The translations under genes were made by a program, and so were the position numbers. Under the pieces are notes generated by a model, which was not told the origin of the DNA, did no database searches, and saw only the letters and a list, made by a program, of their open reading frames with translations. DNA of 22,956 bases from PALSA-1196 sp036833805 (GTDB lineage: Bacteria; Pseudomonadota; Gammaproteobacteria; Steroidobacterales; Steroidobacteraceae). The stretch spans positions 1-22,956 of the forward strand of contig DAITPA010000027.1 of assembly GCA_036833805.1 (NCBI GenBank). The letters run 5' to 3'. Shown here piece after piece: positions 15,648 through 22,956 of this stretch (position 1 is the stretch's first letter; every line of letters begins with the position of its first letter).

Positions 15648-16046
15648 ATGACACCTGATGCGGGCGACGCTGGCCAGAGCGGCATCGGCGTGCGGTTGCG
15701 GGCGGCGCGCGAGCGCGTGGGTTTGACGCTGGTGCAGGCGGCGGAGAAGCTGCACGTTGATTCGAAGAGTCTCGTGGCGCTCGAGGCGGAAGATTTCGAC
15801 ATATTTGGGGCGCCGGTGTTCGCGCGCGGGCACATTCGCCGCTACAGCGAGCTCGTCGGCGAGAAGACCGAAGAGCTCGTGCTGCTGTACAACGAGACCA
15901 CGCGCGCCGCGCTTCCGGTTCTCACCCGTCTTCCGAGCGCCGATCCGCTCGCGGATCTGCGCAAATTCGCCGTGCCGGCGCTGTTTGCGTTGATCGGCTT
16001 GCTGCTGCTCGGCGTCGTTTGGTGGGTTCTAAAAAGAAAGGGCTAG
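15648..16046 (+). CDS. rodZ: Short RodZ-like protein: HTH plus one membrane helix
   Basis: 132 residues against about 330 for E. coli RodZ. The N-terminal HTH_25 domain (about 12-80) is well kept: GVRLRAARERVGLTLVQAAEKLHVDSKSLVALEAEDF, then FARGHIRRYSELVGEKTEEL. In full-length RodZ it binds MreB. One transmembrane helix (about 107-127) follows a short linker, and the protein ends at WWVLKRKG. The periplasmic DUF4115 domain is missing. The stop is four bases before hisS, and no coding remains of a lost domain fit in between, so this is a real short form rather than a frameshift. It starts five bases after pilW and lies in the normal rodZ position. Confidence 0.82.
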   Translation: MTPDAGDAGQSGIGVRLRAARERVGLTLVQAAEKLHVDSKSLVALEAEDFDIFGAPVFARGHIRRYSELVGEKTEELVLLYNETTRAALPVLTRLPSADPLADLRKFAVPALFALIGLLLLGVVWWVLKRKG

Positions 16047-16050
16047 AGGC

Positions 16051-17346
16051 GTGGCGCAGCAGATCCAGGCCATTCGTGGCATGAACGACGTGCTGCCCGC
16101 GGATATCCGGGCGTGGCAGCACCTCGAGGGTTGCGCGCGCGAGGTGCTCGGATCGTATGGCTACGATGAAATCCGCGTTCCCATCATTGAGCAGACGGAA
16201 CTTTTCAAGCGCGCGATCGGCGAGTTCACCGACGTGGTCGAGAAGGAGATGTATACCTTCACCGACCAAGGCGGCGAGAGCCTGACGCTGCGGCCGGAAG
16301 CAACCGCCGGCATCGTGCGCGCCGCGATCTCGAACGGCATGCTGCGCGGCGCGCGCCACAAGCTCTGGTGCATCGGTCCGATGTTTCGCCACGAGCGTCC
16401 TCAGAAGGGGCGCTATCGGCAGTTCTATCAGCTCGATGTGGAGGCCATCGGCTTCGCCGGCCCGGACGTCGATGCCGAGTTGATTGCGCTCACCGCGCGC
16501 CTGTGGCGCACCCTTGGGTTGTCGCGCGTGCGACTCGAAATCAATTCACTCGGCACGCCGGAGGCGCGGCGTCGTTACCGCGAACTGCTGGTCGCTTACT
16601 TCCGTCGCCACGAGACCGCGCTTGATGCCGACAGCCGCCGGCGGCTCGACGGCAACCCGCTGCGCATCCTCGACAGCAAGAATCCGGACATGGCGGCGCT
16701 CATCGCCGCTGCGCCGCTACTGCCCGACCACCTCGATGAGCCCTCACGAGTGCACTTTGAGGAGCTGCGCGCGACGCTCGACCGCCTGGGCATAACGTAT
16801 CGTGTGAATCCGCGCCTGGTGCGCGGTCTTGATTATTATTCGCGCACGGTCTTTGAGTGGCTTACGGATGCGCTTGGGGCGCAGGATGCGGTGTGCTCGG
16901 GAGGCCGCTACGATGGGCTCATAGCGCAGTTGGGCGGAGAATCAACGCCCGCCGTCGGCTTTGCGCTCGGTATCGAACGAGTCGTCGAATTGCTGGTTCA
17001 GGCGGCGCGCGTGCCGGCCGCGGCGAGCGCGGATGTGTATCTGATCGTCAATGGAACGCAGGCGTCGATTGCCGCCTTCGAGCTTGCCGAACAGCTGCGC
17101 GATGCCCTGCCGCATCGCAGATTCGAGTTCAATCTGGGCGGCGGGAATTTCAAAGCGCAGTTTCGCCGCGCGCACAAGAGCGGCGCTGTGCTCGCCCTTA
17201 TCTGCGGCGACGATGAGATGAGCCGCGGCGTAGTTGCTATGAAACCTTTGCGGCAGGAGACGGGTCAGACAGAGTGCGCGCGGCTGGAGCTTGCCGCGCG
17301 GGTGGAGGAGCTCTTGGTCGGTCTGACACGACGCCCGAGCGGCTAG
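16051..17346 (+). CDS. hisS: Histidyl-tRNA synthetase
   Basis: 431 residues, class II synthetase. Motif 2 is MFRHERPQKGRYRQFYQLDVEAIG (111-134), preceded by TLRPEATAGIVRA (79-91). The HisA histidine-specific motif LVRGLDYYSRTVFEW lies near 255-269, and motif 3 is FALGIERVVELL (about 305-316). The C-terminal anticodon-binding domain follows. The start is GTG at 16051, with AGAGG just before it; MAQQIQAIRGMNDVLP is the expected N-terminus. It follows the short rodZ by four bases. ispG, which lies between rodZ and hisS in E. coli, is absent here. Confidence 0.97.
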   Translation: MAQQIQAIRGMNDVLPADIRAWQHLEGCAREVLGSYGYDEIRVPIIEQTELFKRAIGEFTDVVEKEMYTFTDQGGESLTLRPEATAGIVRAAISNGMLRGARHKLWCIGPMFRHERPQKGRYRQFYQLDVEAIGFAGPDVDAELIALTARLWRTLGLSRVRLEINSLGTPEARRRYRELLVAYFRRHETALDADSRRRLDGNPLRILDSKNPDMAALIAAAPLLPDHLDEPSRVHFEELRATLDRLGITYRVNPRLVRGLDYYSRTVFEWLTDALGAQDAVCSGGRYDGLIAQLGGESTPAVGFALGIERVVELLVQAARVPAAASADVYLIVNGTQASIAAFELAEQLRDALPHRRFEFNLGGGNFKAQFRRAHKSGAVLALICGDDEMSRGVVAMKPLRQETGQTECARLELAARVEELLVGLTRRPSG

Positions 17347-17365
17347 CGTATTTTGAGGAGGATTA

Positions 17366-18031
17366 GTGGACGATTACCTGTCAGAAAAAGAACAGTGGGA
17401 ATGGTTGAAAACGCAGATCAGAGTGTACAGCCCATGGATCGTGGCCGGAATCGCCGGCGGCGCCTTGCTGATCGTGGGCTCGCAGTGGTGGCACGGGCGC
17501 GCCGACCGGCTCGCCGTTAGCGCGAGCGTGCAGTACCAGCAGATCATCGATGCGTTCGGACATCGCGATAACGCGCACGCGCTTAGTCTTATCGACGCGC
17601 TCGGGCGCGAGCAACCCAAGTCCCCGTATATCGATCAGGCAAATCTTGCCGCTGCGCGCGCCTTTGTCGACGCGGGTGAGCTTGATAAGGCGAGCGCGCG
17701 CTTGAAGACCGTGATGGAGCAAACCCCGGACCATGCTTTGGCGCTCGTGGCGCGCGAGCGTTTGGCGCGCGTGCAGATTGCGCAGAATGCGCCGGACGCT
17801 GCGCTTGCGACACTCGCCGCAGTCGATCCGGGCAGCTTCGCGCCGCGTTACCACGAAGTGCGTGCCGATGCGTTCGAAGCGAAGAAGGACTTTCCTGCTG
17901 CACTCAAGGAATACCGCGCGGCACGCGCCGCGGATGGATCCGGGATAGTTGATCCGGAGAGTCTCGATTTAAAGATTGGCGATCTGGTCGCGGACGAGCG
18001 CGCCCCCTCTGCCGCCGCCGTGACGAAATAA
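17366..18031 (+). CDS. yfgM: YfgM-type periplasmic TPR protein, Sec ancillary factor
   Basis: 221 residues. A short cytoplasmic N-terminus with the family motif (DDYLSEKEQWEWLKTQ), one membrane helix (about 23-42) and a TPR_21-type periplasmic domain to about 200. E. coli YfgM binds PpiD and SecYEG and helps proteins leaving the translocon. The start is GTG, with a strong GAGGAGGA ribosome site four to eleven bases upstream. It sits between hisS and bamB, as in many Gammaproteobacteria, 19 bases after hisS and three before bamB. Confidence 0.92.
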   Translation: MDDYLSEKEQWEWLKTQIRVYSPWIVAGIAGGALLIVGSQWWHGRADRLAVSASVQYQQIIDAFGHRDNAHALSLIDALGREQPKSPYIDQANLAAARAFVDAGELDKASARLKTVMEQTPDHALALVARERLARVQIAQNAPDAALATLAAVDPGSFAPRYHEVRADAFEAKKDFPAALKEYRAARAADGSGIVDPESLDLKIGDLVADERAPSAAAVTK

Positions 18032-18034
18032 CTG

Positions 18035-19339
18035 ATGCGCCGTTTTATATTTGTGGCCCTGTTGCTCGCGCTCGGCGCGTGCTCGAAGGACAAGGACATC
18101 GACGCGCCGGCCAAGCTCACTGATGTGCAAGCTTCCTTGCGCGTCGAGCACGTCTGGAGCGCTGACGTCGGCGGCGAGAAGGTTCCGCTGCGTCTTGGAC
18201 TTGCGCTGGCAAGCGACGGCGAGCGTATCTATGCCGCGGGACGAAAAGGCGACGTCGCCGCGTTCACGCTCGCTTCCGGTCATCAGCTGTGGCGCACGCG
18301 CACCAAGGCGCCGCTCGCCGGCGCGACCGCTCTTGGTAATGGCCTTGTGGTCGTCGGTTCAAGCGACGGCGACGTCATTGCCCTTGATGCTGCAACCGGC
18401 GCCAAGCGTTGGCGTGTGCGTGTGGGTGGCGAGATCCTGTCAGCGCCGTCCGTTGGACCGCGCGCTGTCGTATTGCGAACGGTCGACGGCAAGCTGCGTG
18501 GACTTGCGGTGGCTGACGGGCACGAGATTTGGCAGCAGGAGCAGGCTGTGCCGAGGCTGTCGCTGCGCGGTGTGGCGAGCCCGTTGATCGCCGGTGATCT
18601 TGCGATCTGCGGTTTCGACAACGGCAAAGTGGTCGCGGTCAACTCGACCGACGGCACGATCTCCTGGGAGACGCCGGTCGCGCCTTCCCGCGGACGCACG
18701 GAGCTTGAGCGTCTGGTGGACATTGATTCAGCAGCGGAGGTCTCCGCGCAGGATATCTACGTCGTCGGATTCCAGGGTAAGGTTGCGATGCTCGCGCTCG
18801 ATACCGGACAGGTGTGGTGGTCGCACGAAGCATCTAGCTACAGAAGTCTGGGGATCGACGCTGACAACATCTACATGGTGAGCGCCGATGGTCAGGTGAG
18901 CGCGCTCCTGAAACGCACGGGTACGGAAGTGTGGGATCAAAAAGGGCTGCTGCACCGCAGCCTGTCCGGCCCCGCGGTGTCGGAGAACGCGCTGGTGGTG
19001 GGTGACTTCAAGGGCTATGTGCACTGGCTCGACAAAGCAAGCGGCGCGCTCGCCGCGCGCGTATCTACCGGAAAGTTTCGGATCAGCAACACACCGATCG
19101 CAGTGGGCAACATGCTTGTTGTGATCAACGATCGCGGTCGTATCTTCGCGTACCGAGTGACGCCACTTCCGGGGAGCGCAAAGCGTGCCGTGAAGTCGCC
19201 GCCGGCGCTCAAGCCGGACGCGCCGAGCGCTGCACCGCCGACGGCAATTGCTCCGCAGCCGCCGGCTGCACCAACCGAACCCGCTCCAGCAGCGCCGGCG
19301 GCAACGCCCAGCAACGACAGCCCGCCGCCGGGTCGGTGA
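18035..19339 (+). CDS. bamB: Outer-membrane assembly lipoprotein BamB
   Basis: 434 residues. The signal peptide ends LLALGAC with lipidation at C16. PQQ-like beta-propeller blades follow across about 30-385 (for example GDVIALDAATGAKRWRVRVGGEILSAP and GKVVAVNSTDGTISWE), ending in GRIFAYRVTP. BamB supports BamA in inserting beta-barrel proteins. It is longer than E. coli BamB (392) because of a Pro/Ala-rich tail of about 48 residues (387-434) ending SPPPGR. That tail is in frame and not shared with most homologues I know. The gene lies between yfgM and der, as usual. Confidence 0.94.
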   Translation: MRRFIFVALLLALGACSKDKDIDAPAKLTDVQASLRVEHVWSADVGGEKVPLRLGLALASDGERIYAAGRKGDVAAFTLASGHQLWRTRTKAPLAGATALGNGLVVVGSSDGDVIALDAATGAKRWRVRVGGEILSAPSVGPRAVVLRTVDGKLRGLAVADGHEIWQQEQAVPRLSLRGVASPLIAGDLAICGFDNGKVVAVNSTDGTISWETPVAPSRGRTELERLVDIDSAAEVSAQDIYVVGFQGKVAMLALDTGQVWWSHEASSYRSLGIDADNIYMVSADGQVSALLKRTGTEVWDQKGLLHRSLSGPAVSENALVVGDFKGYVHWLDKASGALAARVSTGKFRISNTPIAVGNMLVVINDRGRIFAYRVTPLPGSAKRAVKSPPALKPDAPSAAPPTAIAPQPPAAPTEPAPAAPAATPSNDSPPPGR

Positions 19340-19346
19340 GGCCGAT

Positions 19347-20684
19347 GTGCTGCCGGTCATCGCCATCGTCGGGCGACCCAACGTTGGCAAATCGACGCTT
19401 TTCAATGCGCTGACAGGCACGCGCGATGCGATCGTCGCGGACGTGCCGGGCGTTACCCGCGATCGTCAATACGGCTACGGACGAACTGGGCCGCTCGCCT
19501 ACGTCGTGATTGATACCGGCGGGCTCATCGAAAATCCCGTCGGTATTGAAGCGCAGATGCGCATCCAGACCGAACGCGCTGTGGAGGAAGCGGATCGACT
19601 CGTGCTGCTGGCGGACGCGCGCGCCGGACTCACGGCCCAGGATATGTTTGTGGCGCGAGAGCTGCATCGCGCCGGCAAGCCCGTCTTTCTCGCAATCAAC
19701 AAAGCCGAGGGGCTCGATCCGGGCGTTGCGGCCGCCGATTTTCACGCGCTCGGGCTTGGGCAGGCATTTGCGATCTCAGCGAGCCACGACCAGGGGTGTG
19801 ACGAGCTCGTTGAGCAGGTGCTCGCAGGGCTTGACTCAAAGCCCGAGCAAACCGAATTTCCTGACGCCATCCGCGTCGCCGTGATCGGCCGGCCGAACGT
19901 CGGCAAGTCGACACTCGTCAATCGCCTGCTCGGCAACGAGCGCGTCATCGCGAGCGAGAAGCCGGGCACTACCCGCGACAGCATTCTCGTGCCGTTTCGC
20001 AAAGACGAGCGCGATTTCGTGCTGATCGACACTGCAGGGGTTCGTCGCCGCTCGAAAGTCGAAGATCTGGTGGAGCGCGTGAGCGTTGCGAAGACGCTGC
20101 AGGCGATGGAGGACGCTCACGTCGTCATCCTGGTGCTCGATGCGCACGATGCGATCGCCGAGCAGGACGCAAGCGTGCTCGGGTTGGCACTCAAGCGCGG
20201 GCGCGCAATCATTGTTGCGGTGAATAAGTGGGACGGTATCGAGGATGACCAGCGCGATCAGATCCGCCGGCAGCTCGATCTTAAGCTCGATTTCGTGGAT
20301 TTCGCGCCGAAGCTTTTCATCTCTGCGCGGCACGGGACTGGGATCGGCGAACTGGTGCGCGCTACGGTGCGCGCCTATGACGCCGCGTTCCGCGAGATGA
20401 CGACACCGTACCTTACACGGGCACTTGAAAAGGCGCTCGAGGCGCATCAGCCGCCGCTCGTTCGCGGGCGCCGGATCAAGCTACGCTATGCTCATCAGGG
20501 CGGCAAAAATCCGCCGCGCATTATCGTGCACGGCAATCAGACGACATCCGTGCCTGAGGCTTACAAGCGCTATCTTGCAAATTTCTTTCGCAAGACGTTT
20601 GATCTCTTCGCAACGCCCGTCGCTGTTGAGTTTCGCACTGACGAGAATCCGTACGAGCGCAGGAAGCGCCGCACGCAGCGCTGA
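19347..20684 (+). CDS. der: Ribosome-assembly GTPase Der (EngA)
   Basis: 445 residues from a GTG seven bases after the bamB stop. The open frame extends upstream into bamB, but MLPVIAIVGRPNVGKS is the normal start and the ATG two bases before is out of frame. Two tandem GTPase domains: GRPNVGKSTLFN (9-20), DTGG and NKAEG in the first, and GRPNVGKSTLVN (about 181-192), DTAGVRRRSK and NKWDG in the second. A C-terminal KH-like domain follows (about 355-445, RIKLRYAHQGGKNPP). The first G4 reads NKAE instead of the common NKVD, within known variation. Der is needed for 50S assembly. It is convergent with the M23 peptidase gene, 12 bases apart. Confidence 0.96.
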   Translation: MLPVIAIVGRPNVGKSTLFNALTGTRDAIVADVPGVTRDRQYGYGRTGPLAYVVIDTGGLIENPVGIEAQMRIQTERAVEEADRLVLLADARAGLTAQDMFVARELHRAGKPVFLAINKAEGLDPGVAAADFHALGLGQAFAISASHDQGCDELVEQVLAGLDSKPEQTEFPDAIRVAVIGRPNVGKSTLVNRLLGNERVIASEKPGTTRDSILVPFRKDERDFVLIDTAGVRRRSKVEDLVERVSVAKTLQAMEDAHVVILVLDAHDAIAEQDASVLGLALKRGRAIIVAVNKWDGIEDDQRDQIRRQLDLKLDFVDFAPKLFISARHGTGIGELVRATVRAYDAAFREMTTPYLTRALEKALEAHQPPLVRGRRIKLRYAHQGGKNPPRIIVHGNQTTSVPEAYKRYLANFFRKTFDLFATPVAVEFRTDENPYERRKRRTQR

Positions 20685-20696
20685 CCTTGCGTTGCC

Positions 20697-21542
20697 TTAG
20701 GGCGCGGGCGCTAGAAACAGCGCCGGATCAACGGTCACCCGGTTGAGCACGACTCCCCAGTGCAGATGCGGTCCGGTCGCGCGTCCGGTCGCGCCGACTT
20801 TGCCGATCACTTGACCCGCTTTGACCACGCTACCCGGCGCAACGTCGATTGCGCTCAAATGCGCATACAGCGTCGCGAATCCTTCGCCATGATCGAGGAT
20901 GATGGTATTTCCGGTGAAAAAATACTTGCCGGTATCGGTCACCCGGCCATCAGCCGCGGCGCGCACCGATGTGCCCGTAGGAGCGGCAATGTCCATGCCG
21001 GTGTGCGGGTTACGAGGCTCGTGATTGAAAACGCGCCGCAGGCCAAAGGAGCTTGAGCGCACGCCCGGGACCGGCTGCAGCAGCCGAAAGGTAACCGGAG
21101 GAATCGCAGAGAAGGTTGCAAGGGCTTCTGACACGCGCACATGCTCGCGCTCGCTGCGCGCGAGATCTTTCTTCGAGAGATTGACTTTACCGGGCGCGAC
21201 CGTCAACGACTGGGTCGCGTACTGCTTGTCCGTGATTTGAAACTCGACATTCTTCTCGGGCGCATCGCCGATGCGCACCGAGAGTGTTGCAGGACCGGGG
21301 ACAGCGCTGAGCGGCAGTCCGACGATCGCAAGCCAACCCTGGTCGACTTGCAGCACCAGGGCGCGATTGCCCTCAAATGTCGCAATCGGCGCGCGCTCGG
21401 CGGGCGCATCAATCGCGAGCGTCAGCACGCCGCCTGGCACAACGCTCGTCTGTGGAAGCTCAGTCGCGGCGCTTGCAAGCGGCGCTGCCAGGGCGAGGGC
21501 AAGCGCCGCGATGCTACGCCGATGTATCGCTTGCACCCTCAT
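20697..21542 (-). CDS. Periplasmic M23 (LytM-type) metallopeptidase
   Basis: 281 residues. The signal peptide is cut near ASA-ATELP (about 26), then comes an N-terminal beta-rich region (about 27-130) and the M23 domain (about 155-280). Zinc ligands are H180 and D184 (HTGMDIAAPTG) and H261 in PHLHWG, with H228 (YAHLS) and H259 as catalytic-site histidines, so the active site is complete. Such enzymes cut peptidoglycan peptide crosslinks. The start overlaps the xseA stop by ATGA, giving an xseA-M23 transcript. Confidence 0.92.
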   Translation of the reverse strand: MRVQAIHRRSIAALALALAAPLASAATELPQTSVVPGGVLTLAIDAPAERAPIATFEGNRALVLQVDQGWLAIVGLPLSAVPGPATLSVRIGDAPEKNVEFQITDKQYATQSLTVAPGKVNLSKKDLARSEREHVRVSEALATFSAIPPVTFRLLQPVPGVRSSSFGLRRVFNHEPRNPHTGMDIAAPTGTSVRAAADGRVTDTGKYFFTGNTIILDHGEGFATLYAHLSAIDVAPGSVVKAGQVIGKVGATGRATGPHLHWGVVLNRVTVDPALFLAPAP

Positions 21543-22909
21543 GAGCTCAACTTCTTATCAAGCACGCGCGCCCACAGCCGTCCGCGGTTGAGCCGGGCTT
21601 CGATGTCGTCGCCGACATTGACCTGAGCGGCGTCCCCTACAAGCGTGCCGTCCGCGGGCCGCGTCACGATCGCAAAGCCACGTGCAAGCGTCGCAAGTGG
21701 GCTCACTGTATCCAAGGTGCGCTGTGCCAGGCTCAAGCGATGCTGCGCACGCGCAACGCATTCCCGCAATGCATGCCGCAGACGTTCAGCGAGCAACTCA
21801 TGGCGCACGCGCAGGTCGCGCACCAGCCGGTCCGGAGAATGACGCACGAGGCGGGCAAAGATGTCAGCCACACGGCCGCGCGCGCCGTGCAGTTCCGAAC
21901 GCAACGCGCCGGCAAGACGCTGCTCGAGATCATCGACGCGCTGCTGCTGCTGGGCGAGCCGCACTCCCGGGTGTGCCAGCGCAAGACGCTGGCGCGCGGC
22001 ATGCAGTCGAGTGACCGCGCCGCGCACTTCGCGCCGCACCGCAGCGCCCAGCCGCTCAGCGGAATGCGCGAGGGCCGCCAACCATGTCTGCCGATCCGGC
22101 ACGACGCTCTCAGCCGCGGCGGACGGGGTCGGCGCGCGCGCATCGGCCGCAAAATCCGCAATCGTGAAGTCGATCTCGTGGCCGATCCCTGTCACAACCG
22201 GAATCGCGCAGGCACGAATCGCACGGGCGACACGCTCATCGTTGAACGCCCAAAGGTCTTCGAGCGATCCGCCGCCGCGCGCGAGGATCAGAACATCGCA
22301 CTCGGCGCGATCCGACGCGAGCTCGAGAGCGGCAACGAGGCCCGGCGCTGCGGCCGCGCCTTGCACTGCGGTGGGATAGATGAGGACCGCTGTTGGAGCA
22401 AAGCGCCGTGCAAGCACATGCAGAATATCGCGCAGCGCCGCGCCTGTGGGTGAGGTCACGACTGCAATCCGCTGCGGAAAAGGCGGCAGCGAGCGTTTGC
22501 TCTCGAGCGCGAACAGGCCTTCTGTCGCAAGCTTGACCTTGAGCTTCTCGAACTCGCGCCTGAGGGCTCCGATGCCCGCTTCTTCCAGATGCTCAACGAT
22601 CAGCTGATAGTCGCCGCGCGCCTCATACACGCTGACTCGGCCGCGCGCGAGCACGTGTTGTCCGGCGCGTGGTGCGAAACCGGCGGCGATGTTTCGCTGC
22701 CGGAACATCGCGCAGCGGATCTGCGCAGCACGGTCCTTGAGCGAAAAGTACCAGTGCCCGGATGAGGGCTGCGACAGGTTCGACAGCTCGCCTTCAACCC
22801 AGACCACCGACAAACCGCGCTCGAGAAGAAGGCGAACCTCACTATTGAGCTGCGAGATCGTATAGACCTTGCGCTCGGGGCGGTCAGGATTTGCGGGGCC
22901 TGCGCTCAT
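21539..22909 (-). CDS. xseA: Exodeoxyribonuclease VII large subunit
   Basis: About 456 residues from the ATG at 22909; ATG at 22921 or TTG at 22945 would add 4 or 12, and none has a clear ribosome site. The N-terminal OB-fold covers about 15-115 (YTISQLNSEVRLLLERG and GHWYFSLKDRAAQIRCAMF). The catalytic domain has RIAVVTSPTGAALRDIL, ARGGGSLEDLWAFNDERVARAI and PVVTGIGHEIDFTIADFAADARAPTPSAAAE, with the expected Asp/His residues. A long coiled-coil region rich in Arg/Leu/Ala follows, then a small C-terminal domain (LARGFAIVTRP). With XseB it degrades single-stranded DNA into oligonucleotides. The true start lies close to the window edge. Confidence 0.94.
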   Translation of the reverse strand: MSAGPANPDRPERKVYTISQLNSEVRLLLERGLSVVWVEGELSNLSQPSSGHWYFSLKDRAAQIRCAMFRQRNIAAGFAPRAGQHVLARGRVSVYEARGDYQLIVEHLEEAGIGALRREFEKLKVKLATEGLFALESKRSLPPFPQRIAVVTSPTGAALRDILHVLARRFAPTAVLIYPTAVQGAAAAPGLVAALELASDRAECDVLILARGGGSLEDLWAFNDERVARAIRACAIPVVTGIGHEIDFTIADFAADARAPTPSAAAESVVPDRQTWLAALAHSAERLGAAVRREVRGAVTRLHAARQRLALAHPGVRLAQQQQRVDDLEQRLAGALRSELHGARGRVADIFARLVRHSPDRLVRDLRVRHELLAERLRHALRECVARAQHRLSLAQRTLDTVSPLATLARGFAIVTRPADGTLVGDAAQVNVGDDIEARLNRGRLWARVLDKKLSS

Positions 22910-22956
22910 GAGCGCGAACATAGGGTAGTGGGTCAGTTTGGACAAGGGCCCAGACC

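Noticed and set aside
19248..19346. Longer der start inside bamB
   Set aside because: Out-of-frame reading of the bamB proline-rich tail; Der begins just before its first GTPase motif.
1..22956. CRISPR array, IS element, rRNA or complete prophage
   Set aside because: No regularly spaced repeats, transposase, rRNA signature or phage genes were seen on reading both strands.

Overview
The window is a stretch of a high-GC gammaproteobacterial chromosome. The conserved gene runs queA-tgt-yajC-secD-secF and rlmN-pilW-rodZ-hisS-yfgM-bamB-der, plus suhB/trmJ and an A-type Fe-S protein, are typical of that class. I cannot name the genus. About 21 kb (from about 1.7 kb to the end) is housekeeping DNA with tightly packed genes, many overlapping by ATGA or GTGA. 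The first ~1.3 kb is visibly AT-richer and looks acquired.

Layout. (1) 20-1305, minus strand: a two-gene unit of a small membrane-anchored DUF2939-like protein and an ATP-grasp ligase. It is followed by about 0.4 kb (1306-1717) without a convincing gene. (2) 1718-2036, minus: a tRNA-Leu gene whose anticodon is split by a 232-nt group I intron. The intron is closely similar to the IC3-type tRNA introns of Azoarcus and cyanobacteria. The reconstructed anticodon is CAA. (3) 2072-8176, plus: queA and tgt (queuosine tRNA modification), yajC-secD-secF (accessory Sec translocase complex) and a TerC-family membrane protein. (4) 8240-9659, plus: an APC-family amino-acid permease crossed by a 10-N scaffold gap, which falsely breaks the frame. 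(5) 9682-10482, minus: suhB. Only 20 bp away, trmJ starts a plus-strand run of trmJ, a cysteine desulfurase fused to an IscU-like domain, iscA, ndk, rlmN, pilW, a very short rodZ, hisS, yfgM, bamB and der. (6) 20697-22909, minus: xseA and an M23 metallopeptidase, convergent with der.

Functionally the core is RNA maturation (QueA, Tgt, TrmJ, RlmN, HisS, the self-splicing tRNA, Der for ribosome assembly), envelope biogenesis (SecDF-YajC, YfgM, BamB, PilW, RodZ, M23 peptidase) and sulfur/Fe-S supply (IscS-IscU fusion, IscA). RlmN is itself a 4Fe-4S radical-SAM enzyme.

The most notable items are the group I intron in tRNA-Leu(CAA), with an apparent C-G rather than U-G splice-site pair; the cysteine desulfurase fused to an IscU-like domain that has lost part of its metal-ligand set; the 132-residue RodZ without a periplasmic domain; and the AT-rich gene pair beside the tRNA gene. 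I saw no CRISPR array, insertion sequence, rRNA or complete prophage.
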